Assembly (NCBI GenBank): GCA_016794785.1
Contig: JAEUHC010000019.1
Location: forward strand, 1-64,000
Direction of reading: 5' to 3'
Length of the DNA stretch: 64,000 nt
From: Opitutaceae bacterium
GTDB lineage: Bacteria > Verrucomicrobiota > Verrucomicrobiia > Opitutales > Opitutaceae
Shown: piece by piece, positions 8,337 to 17,539 of the stretch
Numbering within the stretch: the first letter of the stretch is position 1
Layout: every line of letters begins with the position of its first letter
Notes under the pieces: model-generated
Database searches by the model: none
Told to the model about the DNA's origin: nothing
Seen by the model: the letters and a program-made list of their open reading frames with translations, nothing else
Program-made: the position numbers and the translations under genes

Positions 8337-10760
8337 ATGCACCCCGAAGCCGCCAAGCGTCTCCGCCTGCTCGCCAGCGCCGTAAGCGTGCTGCTGCTCG
8401 CGGGCGTGGTCGCGGGCGGATGGCTTTACACGCGGATCCGCGCAAGCCGGCCGCAACTCGACGGCGCCGTCGCGACGGCCGGCCTCTCCGCCGCCGTGAC
8501 GATCGAACGCGATGCCTTGGGCGTCCCCACGATCCGCGGGGCGACGCGGGCCGACGTCGCCCGCGCCCTCGGCTGGCTGCACGCGCAGGATCGCTTTTTT
8601 CAAATGGACCTCCTCCGGCGCGTCGCCGCCGGCGAGCTGGCCGAGATCTTCGGGGCCAAGGCCGTGCCGCGCGACCGTGCGTCGCGCCGGCATGGGTTCC
8701 GCCGCATCGCCCAGGAGGTGCTCGCGCGCCTCGGCCCGGAGCACCGGGCCGTGCTCGAAGCCTACACCGCGGGCGTCAACGCCGGCCTCGGCGCGCTTGC
8801 CGCCCCGCCGTTCGAGCACCTCGTGCTGCGCACCACGCCGCGGCCCTGGCGGGCGGAGGACACCTTTCTCGTCGCGTTTGCGATGACGCTGGAGCTGCAG
8901 GAAAAACAAATCAGCCACGAACTCACGCTGATGACCCTGCGCGACCAGCTCGGGCACGACGCGCTCGCGTTTTTCGCGCCGATGCTCACGCCCACCGACG
9001 CCGCGCTCGACGGCACGACCGCGCCGCTCGCGCCCACCCCCGGCCCCAAGCTGGTCGATCTGCGCGGGAAGAAAACCGTGTCGATCGATCCGAGGCCTGC
9101 GCCCCGGGCTGATCCGTTTCCCTTCTTCGCCCGCGATCCCGAGGCCGTGACCGGCTCCAACGCCTTCGCGCTGGCCGGGGCGCACACCGCGAGCGGCGCG
9201 GCGCTCCTCGCGAACGACATGCACCTCGACCACGGCGTGCCCAACACGAGGTATCGCGCCGTGCTCCAGTTTGGCGACCGCCGCCTCGCGGGTGTGACGC
9301 TGCCCGGCGCGCCGGTCATGGTCGCCGGCAGCAACGGCCGCGTCGCGTGGGGCTTCACGAGCGGCTACGTCGATGCGAGCGATCTCGTCGTCGTCGAACC
9401 CAACAGCATCGCGCCCACGCTCTACACCGCGCCCGGGCGCACCGAGTCCGTGGCCTTTGAGACGCGGACCGAGACCATCTTGGTGAAGGGCGCCGAGCCC
9501 GTGACCGCCGAGTATCGCCGCACGATCTGGGGCCCGATCCTCGAGGCCACGGATCATCGCCAGCGTCCGCTTGCGCTCCGTTGGGTGGCGCACGAGCCGG
9601 AGGCGACCAACCTCAGCCTGCTCGATCTGGAAAATGCCGCCACCACCGAGGAAGCCATCGGCTTGGCGCAGCGCTGCGGCATCCCGGCGCAGAACATCCT
9701 CATCGCCGATCGTGCCGGCGCGATCGCGTGGACCATCGCCGGCCGCCTGCCGAAGCGCGTCGGCTACGATGGCCGCCTGCCTGTGCCGTGGAGCTTTGGC
9801 GATCGGCGCTGGGAGGGCCTGCTCCCGCCCGAGGAGGTGCCGGTGGTCCGCGGCGAGGAGTCCGCGCTGCCCGGCCGCCTTTGGTCTGGCAACCAGCGCC
9901 ACGTTGGCGGCGAGGGTCTCGCCAAAATCGGCGACGGTGAAATCCACCGCGCGCCGCGCGCCGCGCAGATCCGCGACGGCCTCGTGCCCCTGGCGAAAGC
10001 CACGCCGAAGGACCTCCTCGCCGTGCAGCTCGATGATCGCGCGCTGTTTCTCCAGCCGTGGCACGCGCTGCTGATGGAAACCCTGACGCCAGCCGTCGTC
10101 GCGCAGAAGAAAGCCCGCGCGGAGCTCCGCGCCGCGGCGGAGAAATGGGAAGGCCGCGCGAGCCCCGAGGCCGTGAGCTACCGGCTCACGCGGGCGTTTC
10201 GCGCGGCGGTGCATGCGCGGGTGTTCACGCCGATCTTTGCGCCGTGCGTGGAGGCCTACCCGGAGTTCAACGCCCGCCGCGCGCTCCAACTCGACGGCGC
10301 GTGCTGGCAAATCCTCCGCGAGAAACCCGCGCACCTGCTCGATGCGCAGTTCACCACGTGGGAAGACCTGCTTGCCGCCGCGGCGGACGACACCATCGCG
10401 GCCGTCACCAAAGACGGCGGCAGTCTCGCGCAGGCCGCGTGGGGTCGCGTGAACCGCCTGCAAATGAAGCATCCGTTCAGCCGCGCTTATCCGTGGCTCA
10501 GCCGTTGGCTCGATCTTCCGGCCGATCCGCTGGCGGGGGATTCCGACATGCCGCGCGCGCAAGTCTCCGGCCACGGGATCAGCGAGCGCATCGTCGTCTC
10601 GCCCGGTCGCGAGGAGGAAGGCATCTTCCACATGCCCGGCGGCCAGAGCGCGCATCCGCTGTCGCCCTTCTATCGCGCGGGCCACGAGGCCTGGCTGCGC
10701 GGCGAGCCGACGCCGTTCTTGCCCGGGAAAACCCAGCACACGCTCACCCTGAAACCGTGA
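8337..10760 (+). CDS. Penicillin acylase-family N-terminal nucleophile hydrolase
   Basis: 807 residues. N-terminal hydrophobic segment (~residues 10-33) acts as signal peptide or anchor. The alpha-chain part has the family motif GWLHAQDRFFQMDLLRR; the beta chain should begin at Ser274 (GSNAFALAG), the autocatalytic nucleophile, followed by ANDMHLDHGVPN and the Asn-bearing core. Family members are periplasmic amidases that cleave beta-lactam side chains or acyl-homoserine lactones; the true substrate is unknown here. The final TGA overlaps the GTG of the next hydrolase (GTGA), so the two are translationally coupled. Confidence 0.88.
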   Translation: MHPEAAKRLRLLASAVSVLLLAGVVAGGWLYTRIRASRPQLDGAVATAGLSAAVTIERDALGVPTIRGATRADVARALGWLHAQDRFFQMDLLRRVAAGELAEIFGAKAVPRDRASRRHGFRRIAQEVLARLGPEHRAVLEAYTAGVNAGLGALAAPPFEHLVLRTTPRPWRAEDTFLVAFAMTLELQEKQISHELTLMTLRDQLGHDALAFFAPMLTPTDAALDGTTAPLAPTPGPKLVDLRGKKTVSIDPRPAPRADPFPFFARDPEAVTGSNAFALAGAHTASGAALLANDMHLDHGVPNTRYRAVLQFGDRRLAGVTLPGAPVMVAGSNGRVAWGFTSGYVDASDLVVVEPNSIAPTLYTAPGRTESVAFETRTETILVKGAEPVTAEYRRTIWGPILEATDHRQRPLALRWVAHEPEATNLSLLDLENAATTEEAIGLAQRCGIPAQNILIADRAGAIAWTIAGRLPKRVGYDGRLPVPWSFGDRRWEGLLPPEEVPVVRGEESALPGRLWSGNQRHVGGEGLAKIGDGEIHRAPRAAQIRDGLVPLAKATPKDLLAVQLDDRALFLQPWHALLMETLTPAVVAQKKARAELRAAAEKWEGRASPEAVSYRLTRAFRAAVHARVFTPIFAPCVEAYPEFNARRALQLDGACWQILREKPAHLLDAQFTTWEDLLAAAADDTIAAVTKDGGSLAQAAWGRVNRLQMKHPFSRAYPWLSRWLDLPADPLAGDSDMPRAQVSGHGISERIVVSPGREEEGIFHMPGGQSAHPLSPFYRAGHEAWLRGEPTPFLPGKTQHTLTLKP

Positions 10761-12040
10761 AAGATTCCCCCGCCCCCGTCACGCGACGCGAGGCGATTGG
10801 CCTGCTCGGCGCCCTCGCACTTCCGCTCGACGCGCTGCTCACGACCAGCGCCAGCGCCGCCGAGCCCGCCACAACGGCGAGACCGTCCAGCCCGCTCGCG
10901 CCCGACCTCGTGAATCTCCACGATCTCATGGCGTGGATCGCGCGCGAGCACGGCCCCCGCCTCTCGTTTCTCGATCCGCAGTGGACTGATCTGGAGGCGT
11001 GGAAGGCCGCGGCGCGCCCAGTCCTCCGCCGCTGCCACAGCTATGATCCCAAGCCCGTCCCGTTTGGCGCCGAGCTCGTCCGCCGCGAAGAGCGCGACGG
11101 TTTCGCGATCGAGGTGATTAAGATCCGCGCGACGGAAGCCTACGACATCCCCGCTCGCGTGCTCATTCCCTCCGGCCGCAGGGGCCGTCTCCCGGCCGTC
11201 GTCGCGATGCACTGCCACAGCGGTCGCTACGTGTGGGGTCATGAGAAGGTCCTGTCGTCGCCCGGCGAGCCGGCGGTGCTCACCGAGTTCCGCGCGCGGG
11301 ACGGCCGCCCGTGGGCCGAGCACCTCGTGAAGCGCGGCTACATCGTGATTGTCGCCGACGCGTTTTACTTCGGCGAACGCCGCCTGCGGAGCGAGTCGCT
11401 GGAGCCGTCACGCGTCTTTCCCGAGGTCCGCGATCGGCATCGCGCGCTGCTGGCGGCCGCCCCCGGCTCGCCCGAGTGGCTCACCGCCGTCAACGCGATC
11501 TGCAGTTTCTACGAGCACCTCACGTCGAAGACGCTCATCGCCGCCGGCGCCACCTGGCCCGGCCTGCTGGCGTGGGACGACATGCGCACGGTGGACTACT
11601 TGGCGAGCCGGCCCGACGTGGACCCCGCGCGCCTCGGCGCCGCGGGCCTGTCCGGCGGCGGCCTGCGCACCGCGCACCTCATCGCGGCCGATGCGCGCAT
11701 CAAGGCCGCCTCGATCACGGGCTGGATGACGACGTTTGCCCACCAGCTCCCCCGGCACATCCGCCACACGTGGATGGCGTTCACGCCGGGCCTCTACTCG
11801 TCGCTTGATCTGCCCGACGCCGCCGCGCTGCACGCACCGGGCGCGCTCCTCGTGCAACAATGCCTCCGCGACACCCTCTACCCGTCCGAGGGGCTGCGGG
11901 CTTCCGTCGACAAGCTCACCCAAATCTACGCCAAGGCCGGCATCCCGGAAAAATTCCGCGGCAGCTTCCACGACGTCGTGCACTCGTTCCCGCCCGCGTT
12001 GCAGGAGGAAACCTTCGACTGGTTCGACCGCTGGCTGTGA
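10757..12040 (+). CDS. Tat-exported alpha/beta hydrolase
   Basis: 427 residues from the GTG at 10757 that overlaps the previous stop. N-terminal TRREAIGLLGALALPLDALL is a plausible twin-arginine signal. The alpha/beta-hydrolase core has an oxyanion-side motif VVAMHCHSG, the nucleophile elbow GLSGGG (Ser299), and a C-terminal His in FHDVVHSF. It resembles the dienelactone hydrolase/acetyl-xylan esterase-like group (Abhydrolase_7 type). Coupling with the penicillin acylase suggests a joint extracytoplasmic degradation step, but the substrate is unknown. Confidence 0.8.
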   Translation: MKDSPAPVTRREAIGLLGALALPLDALLTTSASAAEPATTARPSSPLAPDLVNLHDLMAWIAREHGPRLSFLDPQWTDLEAWKAAARPVLRRCHSYDPKPVPFGAELVRREERDGFAIEVIKIRATEAYDIPARVLIPSGRRGRLPAVVAMHCHSGRYVWGHEKVLSSPGEPAVLTEFRARDGRPWAEHLVKRGYIVIVADAFYFGERRLRSESLEPSRVFPEVRDRHRALLAAAPGSPEWLTAVNAICSFYEHLTSKTLIAAGATWPGLLAWDDMRTVDYLASRPDVDPARLGAAGLSGGGLRTAHLIAADARIKAASITGWMTTFAHQLPRHIRHTWMAFTPGLYSSLDLPDAAALHAPGALLVQQCLRDTLYPSEGLRASVDKLTQIYAKAGIPEKFRGSFHDVVHSFPPALQEETFDWFDRWL

Positions 12041-12161
12041 CAGACAAACCAGGGAAACGGCGGAAAGAAGAAATTCAGGAAAAGGAAATACACCCTCAGG
12101 CGGTCTTTCTGAGATTTCATCTTTCTGCCGTTTCATCTTTCTTCTTTTCATCCGCCCCGCC

Positions 12162-12782
12162 ATGCCCCTCCGTGTCCTCGCCCATCCGCTCGCCGCGCAC
12201 ATCCTCACGCACCTGCGCGACAAGACCACCAAGCCCGCGACGTTCCGCACGCTCTCCTATCAGCTCAGCCTGCTCCTTGCGATCGAGGCGACGCGCGAGA
12301 TTGAGACGGAGGCCAAGGCCATCGAGACCCCGCTGGAGCCGCTCACCGCGCGCGTGCTCGCGCACCAGCCGCTCGTGGTCGTGCCGATCTTGCGCGCGGG
12401 ACTCGGCATGGTGCAGCCGTTCACGGACATCTTCCCCGATGTGGCGGTGGGCTACATCGGCCTCGAGCGCGATCACGAGACGGCCAAGGCTCGCAGCTAC
12501 TACTGCAAGCTCCCGCCGCTCGCCGGCCGCCACGCCTTCGTCGTCGATCCGATGCTGGCGACTGGGGGTTCGGCGGTGCAGGCGCTGAACATCGTGAAGG
12601 AAAAAGGCGCGAAGGACGTGCGCCTTGTGTGCATCGTGAGCTCGCCCGAAGGCGTGGCCGAAGTGGAAAAGCACCACCCCGGCACGCTCATCCACACCGC
12701 CGCCCTCGATCGCGGACTCAATGCGCGGAAATACATTCTCCCCGGCCTCGGCGATTTCGGTGATCGGCTCTACGGGACGTGA
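12162..12782 (+). CDS. upp: Uracil phosphoribosyltransferase
   Basis: 206 residues, the expected size. PRPP-binding loop VDPMLATGGSA, the N-terminal VPILRAGLGM and the C-terminal uracil-binding YILPGLGDFGDR are all intact. Catalyses uracil + PRPP to UMP in pyrimidine salvage. ATG 12162 follows a 121-bp spacer that has a purine-rich tract (12049-12077) and then a pyrimidine-rich tract (12104-12155); no RBS-like sequence is close to the ATG. Confidence 0.95.
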   Translation: MPLRVLAHPLAAHILTHLRDKTTKPATFRTLSYQLSLLLAIEATREIETEAKAIETPLEPLTARVLAHQPLVVVPILRAGLGMVQPFTDIFPDVAVGYIGLERDHETAKARSYYCKLPPLAGRHAFVVDPMLATGGSAVQALNIVKEKGAKDVRLVCIVSSPEGVAEVEKHHPGTLIHTAALDRGLNARKYILPGLGDFGDRLYGT

Positions 12783-12813
12783 GCGGTGCGGCGCACGCCG
12801 CGGTTCGCTGCCG

Positions 12814-12975
12814 TTACCAGACCTTGGGCCGCTCGCCGGTTTCGCGGATGCGGTTAAGCGCCTTGACCGCAGCTTCGGCGAAATCATCCGCCCGGCGCTG
12901 CGCCGCTTTTTTCGCCGGCTTCACCGGGCGTTTCGTCGGCGCGATGACCAGAGACTTGGTTTTAACCGCCTGCAT
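12814..12975 (-). CDS. Small basic protein overlapping the zeta-toxin gene (putative partner)
   Basis: 53 residues: a basic Lys/Pro-rich N-terminal half (KSLVIAP then TKRPVKPAKKAAQRRADD) and an amphipathic C-terminal half (FAEAAVKALNRIRETG ending ERPKVW). Its ATG at 12975 lies 14 bases inside the 3' end of the zeta-toxin gene, in another frame, so the two are coupled. I do not recognise a family. Size, coupling and position suggest an antitoxin or accessory for the kinase, but known epsilon antitoxins usually precede zeta. The KS-V-V-AP opening resembles the VapB-like protein at 52412-52585. Confidence 0.6.
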   Translation of the reverse strand: MQAVKTKSLVIAPTKRPVKPAKKAAQRRADDFAEAAVKALNRIRETGERPKVW

Positions 12976-13807
12976 TTTCAAAGATACCCTTGGCCGTGGC
13001 GATCATTTGGTCAAGCGGCGGGTGGGCGTATTGCGAGCGCAGGCTCTCGAGGCCGATGATTTCGGCGCCCGAGTCTTGCGAGAAAAACACCGCGCGAATC
13101 TCGATCTGCGAACCGTAATAATCGTCCAACGCGAGCACCACCGCTTGGGCGCCGTGATGTGTGCTCGCGGCGGCTTCCGGTTCGACGCGCCGGCCGGCGC
13201 TGGCCGCGCGGCCGAGGATGGCCCGCACCGCTTCCGCAAAAGGGCGGTGCAAATGCAGCACTTCCACCTCGCAGCCCTGCGCGAGACAGAAGTCGATCTT
13301 CTCGCGTGCCGGCGTGAGCCGGGAAAGCGTGCCGTCAACGACTAGGATCGCCTCCGGCAGCTTGTCGCCGAGGGCGGCGAGAACGGTGGATTTGCCCGAG
13401 CCCGCCCCGCCGGAGAGAAACCGGACGAGTCCAGGCGGACCTTGGGCGATGCGGCGGCGGAAGATCTCATCCGTGAGCGCCTTCGCGGGCGCGTAGGTGG
13501 CCTGCGAGTATTTGCCCCGCGCCTCGATCGAGGCCGCGTAATCCGTGCAAAATTCCCGCGCCCGATCCGGATCGATGATGGAGCCGTGCCGCGCCTCATA
13601 CTCGGCGATCAAATCCTCGAGTTCGGCCTCCACCTTGGCGGCGAACCGGCGCTCGACCTCGGCCTCGTCCGGGGAGAGGCCGGGGGTCGCGGGAATGCCG
13701 AGTTTGCCGCGATATGACGCCACGCGCGCGACCTCGTCGAAAATCCCGGGAGGCGGCAAGCCGCTTTCGCCGTCGCCAAGCCGCTTGTTTCCTTGGCCCC
13801 GCGCCAC
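12962..13807 (-). CDS. Zeta toxin-like P-loop kinase
   Basis: 281 residues from a GTG at 13807. Walker A GGAGSGKST is at residues 133-141, followed by a zeta-like region with a substrate-side Asp (VVDGTLSR) and an LHRPFAEAV segment resembling the phosphotransfer/arginine region. A ~120-residue helical N-terminal domain precedes the P-loop. Zeta toxins phosphorylate UDP-sugars and block peptidoglycan synthesis; whether this one is toxic is inference. Only 20 bases separate its GTG from the divergent S9-peptidase ATG, so a downstream start (TTG 13759 or GTG 13723) is possible. The small ORF at 12814-12975 overlaps its end. Confidence 0.8.
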   Translation of the reverse strand: MARGQGNKRLGDGESGLPPPGIFDEVARVASYRGKLGIPATPGLSPDEAEVERRFAAKVEAELEDLIAEYEARHGSIIDPDRAREFCTDYAASIEARGKYSQATYAPAKALTDEIFRRRIAQGPPGLVRFLSGGAGSGKSTVLAALGDKLPEAILVVDGTLSRLTPAREKIDFCLAQGCEVEVLHLHRPFAEAVRAILGRAASAGRRVEPEAAASTHHGAQAVVLALDDYYGSQIEIRAVFFSQDSGAEIIGLESLRSQYAHPPLDQMIATAKGIFENAGG

Positions 13808-13827
13808 GGTTCCCTTTGCTCCCTGCC

Positions 13828-15894
13828 ATGCACCCCACCCGATATGTTTCCTTCCTCGCGGCTGCGTTGGTTTGCGCTGTCGTGGCCGTTTCGGTCCGCG
13901 CGGCTGACGCTGTCTTCACGCCGCAACGCATCGCCGAGCTGCGCAACGTCACGGCCGCGGCGATTTCACCCGACGGCCAGCATACGGCCTACACGCTCTC
14001 CGTGCCGCGCAAGCCTGGCGTCGATGACGACGGTGAGGCGTGGACTGAGCTGTGGGTCGTCGGCGCGGAGGCGGGCGCGAAGCCGCGGGCTTTTGTCACG
14101 GGCAAGGTCAACGTGAGCGCCGTGCGCTGGACGCCCGATGGCCGGCAGATCGCGTTTCTCGCCAAGCGCGGCGACGACAAGTTCCGCTCGCTCTATCTCA
14201 TCCCGCTCGCGGGCGGCGAGGCGCAGCGCGGGTTTGCGCACGTGGCCGACATCGCGGACTACAGCCTCGCGCCCGACGGCCAGCGCGTGGCCCTGGTGGC
14301 GCGCCCCGCGGAGGACGAGGCGTTGAAGAAAATCCGCGAGAAGGGCTTTCGGCAGGAAGTTTACGAGGAGGACTGGACGGCGGCGCGGGTGTGGACGGCG
14401 AAACTTTTTTCCACTGCCAAGGCCGTCGCGCTCCCGCTCGAGGGCCACGCGCGCGCCGTGCGCTGGTCGCCGGTGGATGAGCGCCTGCTCGTCGTCGCGA
14501 CGCCCACGCCTTCGGTGGACGACAGCCTGATGCGCCAGCGCCTGCGCGTGATCGACGCCAAGGACGGCGCGGTGCGCGCAAAGATCGAGAATCCCGGCAA
14601 ACTCGGCGCCTACGAGTGGAGCCCCGACGGCAAGCGCATCGCCTTTGTCTCCGGCGAAGACATCCACGATCCGCACGCGGGCCGGCTGATGGTGGCCGAC
14701 GCCGCGAGCGGCGCCTTTGGCCAAGTGCTGGCGCCGAAATGGGAAGGCGACGCCAGCGACATCGCGTGGCTCGATGCCGACACGATCGCGTTTGTCGCGG
14801 AGGATGGGGTGGAAAACTCCCTCGCCCGTGTGCGCGCCGACGCCAGGGCCGCGCAACCCGAGGTGCTCCTGCCCAAGGGCACCGGCGCCATCACCGCGAT
14901 CTCGTTCTCACGCGGGGCGCGGACTTTTGCGCTCGTGGCATCGACACCGTCGCATCCGGCGGAGCTGTTCACGTGGACGGCCGGTGCCGGCGCCGCGCAG
15001 CGCCGCACCGACAGCAACCCGGGGCTCTCCGGCCTGCGCCTCGCGCGGCAGGAAATCGTGCGGCACAAGGCCCGCGACGGCCTCGGCCTCACCGGAATCC
15101 TCGTGCGCCCGCTTGATGAGAAGCCCGGCCAGCGCTACCCGCTCATCCTCGCCGTCCATGGCGGCCCGGAGTCGCACGTCGCGCACGGTTGGGTGACCGG
15201 TTACTCGACGCCCGGCCAACTCGGCGCGGCCCGCGGCTTCGCGGTCTTTTATCCCAACTACCGCGGCAGCACGGGGCGGGGCGTGGCCTTTTCCAAGCTC
15301 GGCCAGGGCGACGCCGCGGGGAAGGAGTTCGACGACCTCATCGACGCCGTCGATCACCTGATCGGCACCGGGCTCGTGGACGCGAAGAAAGTCGGCGTGA
15401 CGGGCGGTTCCTACGGCGGCTACGCGACCGCGTGGTGCAGCACGAAATTTTCCGAGCGCTTTGCGGCCGGCGTGATGTTTGTCGGCATCAGCGACAAAGT
15501 CTCCAAGGTCGGCACGACCGACATCGCCGACGAGGAATACTACGTCCACGCCCGCAAACGCCCGTGGGAAGACTGGCAGTTTCTCCTCGAGCGCAGCCCG
15601 ATCTATCACACAGCCAACGCCCGCACGCCGCTGCTCATTTTGCACGGCAAGGACGACCCGCGCGTGAATGTCGGCCAGTCGCGCGAGCTGCATCGCCACC
15701 TCAAGATTCGCGGGCAGGCACCGGTGCGGCTCGTGCTTTACCCCGGCGAGGAGCATGGCAACCGCAAGGCCGGCGCGCGGCTCGACTACAACCTCCGCCT
15801 CATGCAATGGATGGAGCACTACCTCACCGGCCCCGGCGGCACGCCGCCGCCGCATGTGATCGACTACGGCCTCGCGACGCCGGCGAAAAACTGA
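13828..15894 (+). CDS. Secreted S9 prolyl oligopeptidase-family peptidase
   Basis: 688 residues. Signal peptide at residues 1-24 (ending VRAADA). An N-terminal beta-propeller with WD40-like PDG repeats (AAISPDGQHTAY, VRWTPDGRQIAF, YEWSPDGKRIAF) is followed by the alpha/beta-hydrolase domain with GGSYGGY (Ser528), the Asp in HGKDDPRVN and His in GEEHG. Family S9C acylaminoacyl/dipeptidyl peptidases trim short peptides in the periplasm. It lies between the zeta-toxin gene (divergent) and a REP pair. Confidence 0.92.
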   Translation: MHPTRYVSFLAAALVCAVVAVSVRAADAVFTPQRIAELRNVTAAAISPDGQHTAYTLSVPRKPGVDDDGEAWTELWVVGAEAGAKPRAFVTGKVNVSAVRWTPDGRQIAFLAKRGDDKFRSLYLIPLAGGEAQRGFAHVADIADYSLAPDGQRVALVARPAEDEALKKIREKGFRQEVYEEDWTAARVWTAKLFSTAKAVALPLEGHARAVRWSPVDERLLVVATPTPSVDDSLMRQRLRVIDAKDGAVRAKIENPGKLGAYEWSPDGKRIAFVSGEDIHDPHAGRLMVADAASGAFGQVLAPKWEGDASDIAWLDADTIAFVAEDGVENSLARVRADARAAQPEVLLPKGTGAITAISFSRGARTFALVASTPSHPAELFTWTAGAGAAQRRTDSNPGLSGLRLARQEIVRHKARDGLGLTGILVRPLDEKPGQRYPLILAVHGGPESHVAHGWVTGYSTPGQLGAARGFAVFYPNYRGSTGRGVAFSKLGQGDAAGKEFDDLIDAVDHLIGTGLVDAKKVGVTGGSYGGYATAWCSTKFSERFAAGVMFVGISDKVSKVGTTDIADEEYYVHARKRPWEDWQFLLERSPIYHTANARTPLLILHGKDDPRVNVGQSRELHRHLKIRGQAPVRLVLYPGEEHGNRKAGARLDYNLRLMQWMEHYLTGPGGTPPPHVIDYGLATPAKN

Positions 15895-15930
15895 ATTACG
15901 GCAGTGAGTCAGTTTGGTTCGGCCTGAACT

Positions 15931-15980
15931 GTGGGAGCGGGTTTAGCCCGCGACTTCTCGGGGCATAAAGCCCCTCCCAC
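15931..15980. repeat. GGAG-type REP pair (inverted)
   Basis: Two small hairpins face outward and are closed by a 7-bp outer stem (GTGGGAG 15931-15937 with CTCCCAC 15974-15980). Left: GGAG followed by GCGGG/CCCGC stem with TTTAG loop (15937-15951). Right, on the minus strand: GGAG followed by a GGGGC/GCCCC stem (15960-15974). The GGAG tetranucleotide plus hairpin is the signature of Pseudomonas-type REP elements mobilised by RAYT transposases. Confidence 0.8.
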
Positions 15981-16027
15981 AATCCCACTGACCCACCTCA
16001 AAGTTTCCCTCTCAACGTTCCAAAAAA

Positions 16028-16789
16028 ATGAAAACCTCGCTCACCCTGCTGCTGCTCGGGCTAGTCAGCGCTCTCGTTGCACACGCCGCCGAGTCGCAGA
16101 CCGTCGCGTCGTTCGAACGCACCATCACCAAGAAGGTCGGCTACCAGTATCTCCTCGCGCTGCCGGCCGGCTACGAAGCAGCGAAGGACAAGGCGTGGCC
16201 GCTGCTCGTGTTTCTCCACGGTTCCGGCGAGCGCGGCAGCGATCCGTGGCTCGTCGCGAAACACGGCCCGGCGAAATTGCTGCGCGAATCGCCGCTCTCG
16301 CCGGCCGGCCGGGCGCTCGCGGAAAACTTCATCGTCGTCTCGCCCCAGTGCCCGGCCAACACGTGGTGGGACGACGACGCGATCGGCGCGCTGCTCGACG
16401 AGATTGCCGCCAAGCATCGCGTGGATGCAAAGCGCGTTTACCTCACCGGACTGAGCATGGGCGGCTTCGGCACATGGAGCTACGCGATCAAAAATCCCGG
16501 GCGGTTCGCCGCCATCGTCCCGATCTGCGGCGGCGGCGACACCACGACGGTGCGCCGGATGGCGCGCCTGCGGAAAAACGAACTCACGACGCTCGGCGTG
16601 TGGGTCTTCCACGGCGGCAAGGATCCGACGGTCCTCCTCGAGGAATCGCAGCAGATGGTCGATGCGCTGAAGAAGGCGGCCGTGACCGACGTGCAGTTTA
16701 CGATTTACCCCGAAGCCAAGCACGACTCGTGGACCGAGACCTACGCCAATCCCGAGCTCTACGCGTGGCTGCTGCGGCACAGCCGCTGA
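16028..16789 (+). CDS. Secreted esterase/phospholipase-like alpha/beta hydrolase
   Basis: 253 residues with a signal peptide (MKTSLTLLLLGLVSALVAHA). The core has LLVFLHGSGERG, the nucleophile elbow GLSMGG (Ser143), an Asp in GGKDPTV and His in AKHDSW. This matches the feruloyl/PHB-depolymerase-like and phospholipase/carboxylesterase groups. A periplasmic or extracellular ester hydrolase; substrate unknown. The REP pair is 48 bases upstream of the ATG, which leaves little room for a promoter between them. Confidence 0.85.
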   Translation: MKTSLTLLLLGLVSALVAHAAESQTVASFERTITKKVGYQYLLALPAGYEAAKDKAWPLLVFLHGSGERGSDPWLVAKHGPAKLLRESPLSPAGRALAENFIVVSPQCPANTWWDDDAIGALLDEIAAKHRVDAKRVYLTGLSMGGFGTWSYAIKNPGRFAAIVPICGGGDTTTVRRMARLRKNELTTLGVWVFHGGKDPTVLLEESQQMVDALKKAAVTDVQFTIYPEAKHDSWTETYANPELYAWLLRHSR

Positions 16790-16822
16790 ATCTTGGCGGC
16801 TCGTCCGCGCTCGGCGGATGCA

Positions 16823-17539
16823 TCAGGGTTTGAACCACTCCGCCACCGCCGCGGCGACGAGGGCGTGGCCGCGGGCGTTGGGGTGGTTGCCTTGCGACAT
16901 CAGATCGGCGAGCGGGGTGCCGCGCTGCGCCGCGGCGTCGAAGCGCGCGAGGGAATCGACGAGGGCCGTGTGATGCGCGGCCGCGAGTTCGCGAACCTGG
17001 GCGGCATGCTGGCGGAGCGGATCGGCGGGGCCGTCGGATTTCACGCGCAGGTCGGGCGTGGGCGTGAGGAGGATCACCTTTGCGCCGGCGGCCTGAGCCT
17101 TTTCGATCATGGAGACCCAGGCGGTGCGAGCGGGGGCGAGCCCGGGGCCGCGGTCGTTGAGCGCGTAGTCGATCAGGACGACATCGGGTCGCAGCGGGAG
17201 CACGTCGCGCTCGAAGCGCGCGGCGCCCTTCACCGAGTTTTCCCCGCCGATGGCCGTCACGATCACGTTGATCACAGCGAACGGGAAACGCTCCTTCAGC
17301 GCGCGGTGCAGCAGGTGCGGGTAGGAATTGAAGGTGTCGACGGTCGGCGTCTTGAAATAACCCGCCGGCACGCTGTGGCCATGGCAGACGATCGTGATCG
17401 TGCGATTCTTCGGCCACTCGCGCGCCAGTTCGGCGACGACGGGCGCGAGATAGGTCGCGGGTTCGGCCGGCTGCGCCCAGCCCGGGACCGCAATCGCCAG
17501 CGTGGCGCCGAGCAGGAGCAGACGGGGGAGAGCGTTCAT
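16823..17539 (-). CDS. Secreted SGNH/GDSL hydrolase
   Basis: 238 residues, signal peptide ~1-22 (ending GWA). SGNH blocks are visible: GHSVPAG with Ser56, the Gly-block IGGENS, the Asn-block DYALND and the C-terminal GNHPN with the catalytic His. Such enzymes deacetylate polysaccharides or cleave lipid esters outside the cytoplasm. Convergent with the esterase gene upstream in coordinate order. Confidence 0.87.
   Translation of the reverse strand: MNALPRLLLLGATLAIAVPGWAQPAEPATYLAPVVAELAREWPKNRTITIVCHGHSVPAGYFKTPTVDTFNSYPHLLHRALKERFPFAVINVIVTAIGGENSVKGAARFERDVLPLRPDVVLIDYALNDRGPGLAPARTAWVSMIEKAQAAGAKVILLTPTPDLRVKSDGPADPLRQHAAQVRELAAAHHTALVDSLARFDAAAQRGTPLADLMSQGNHPNARGHALVAAAVAEWFKP

Noticed and set aside
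8247..10739. 830-codon open frame on the minus strand opposite the penicillin acylase
   Set aside because: Arg/Gly/Ala/His-rich composition without domains; a typical GC-rich shadow of the well-supported plus-strand acylase.
12041..12161. Purine-rich then pyrimidine-rich spacer with 10-base complementary tracts before upp
   Set aside because: Complementary segments are low-complexity and far apart; not convincing as a riboswitch or terminator.
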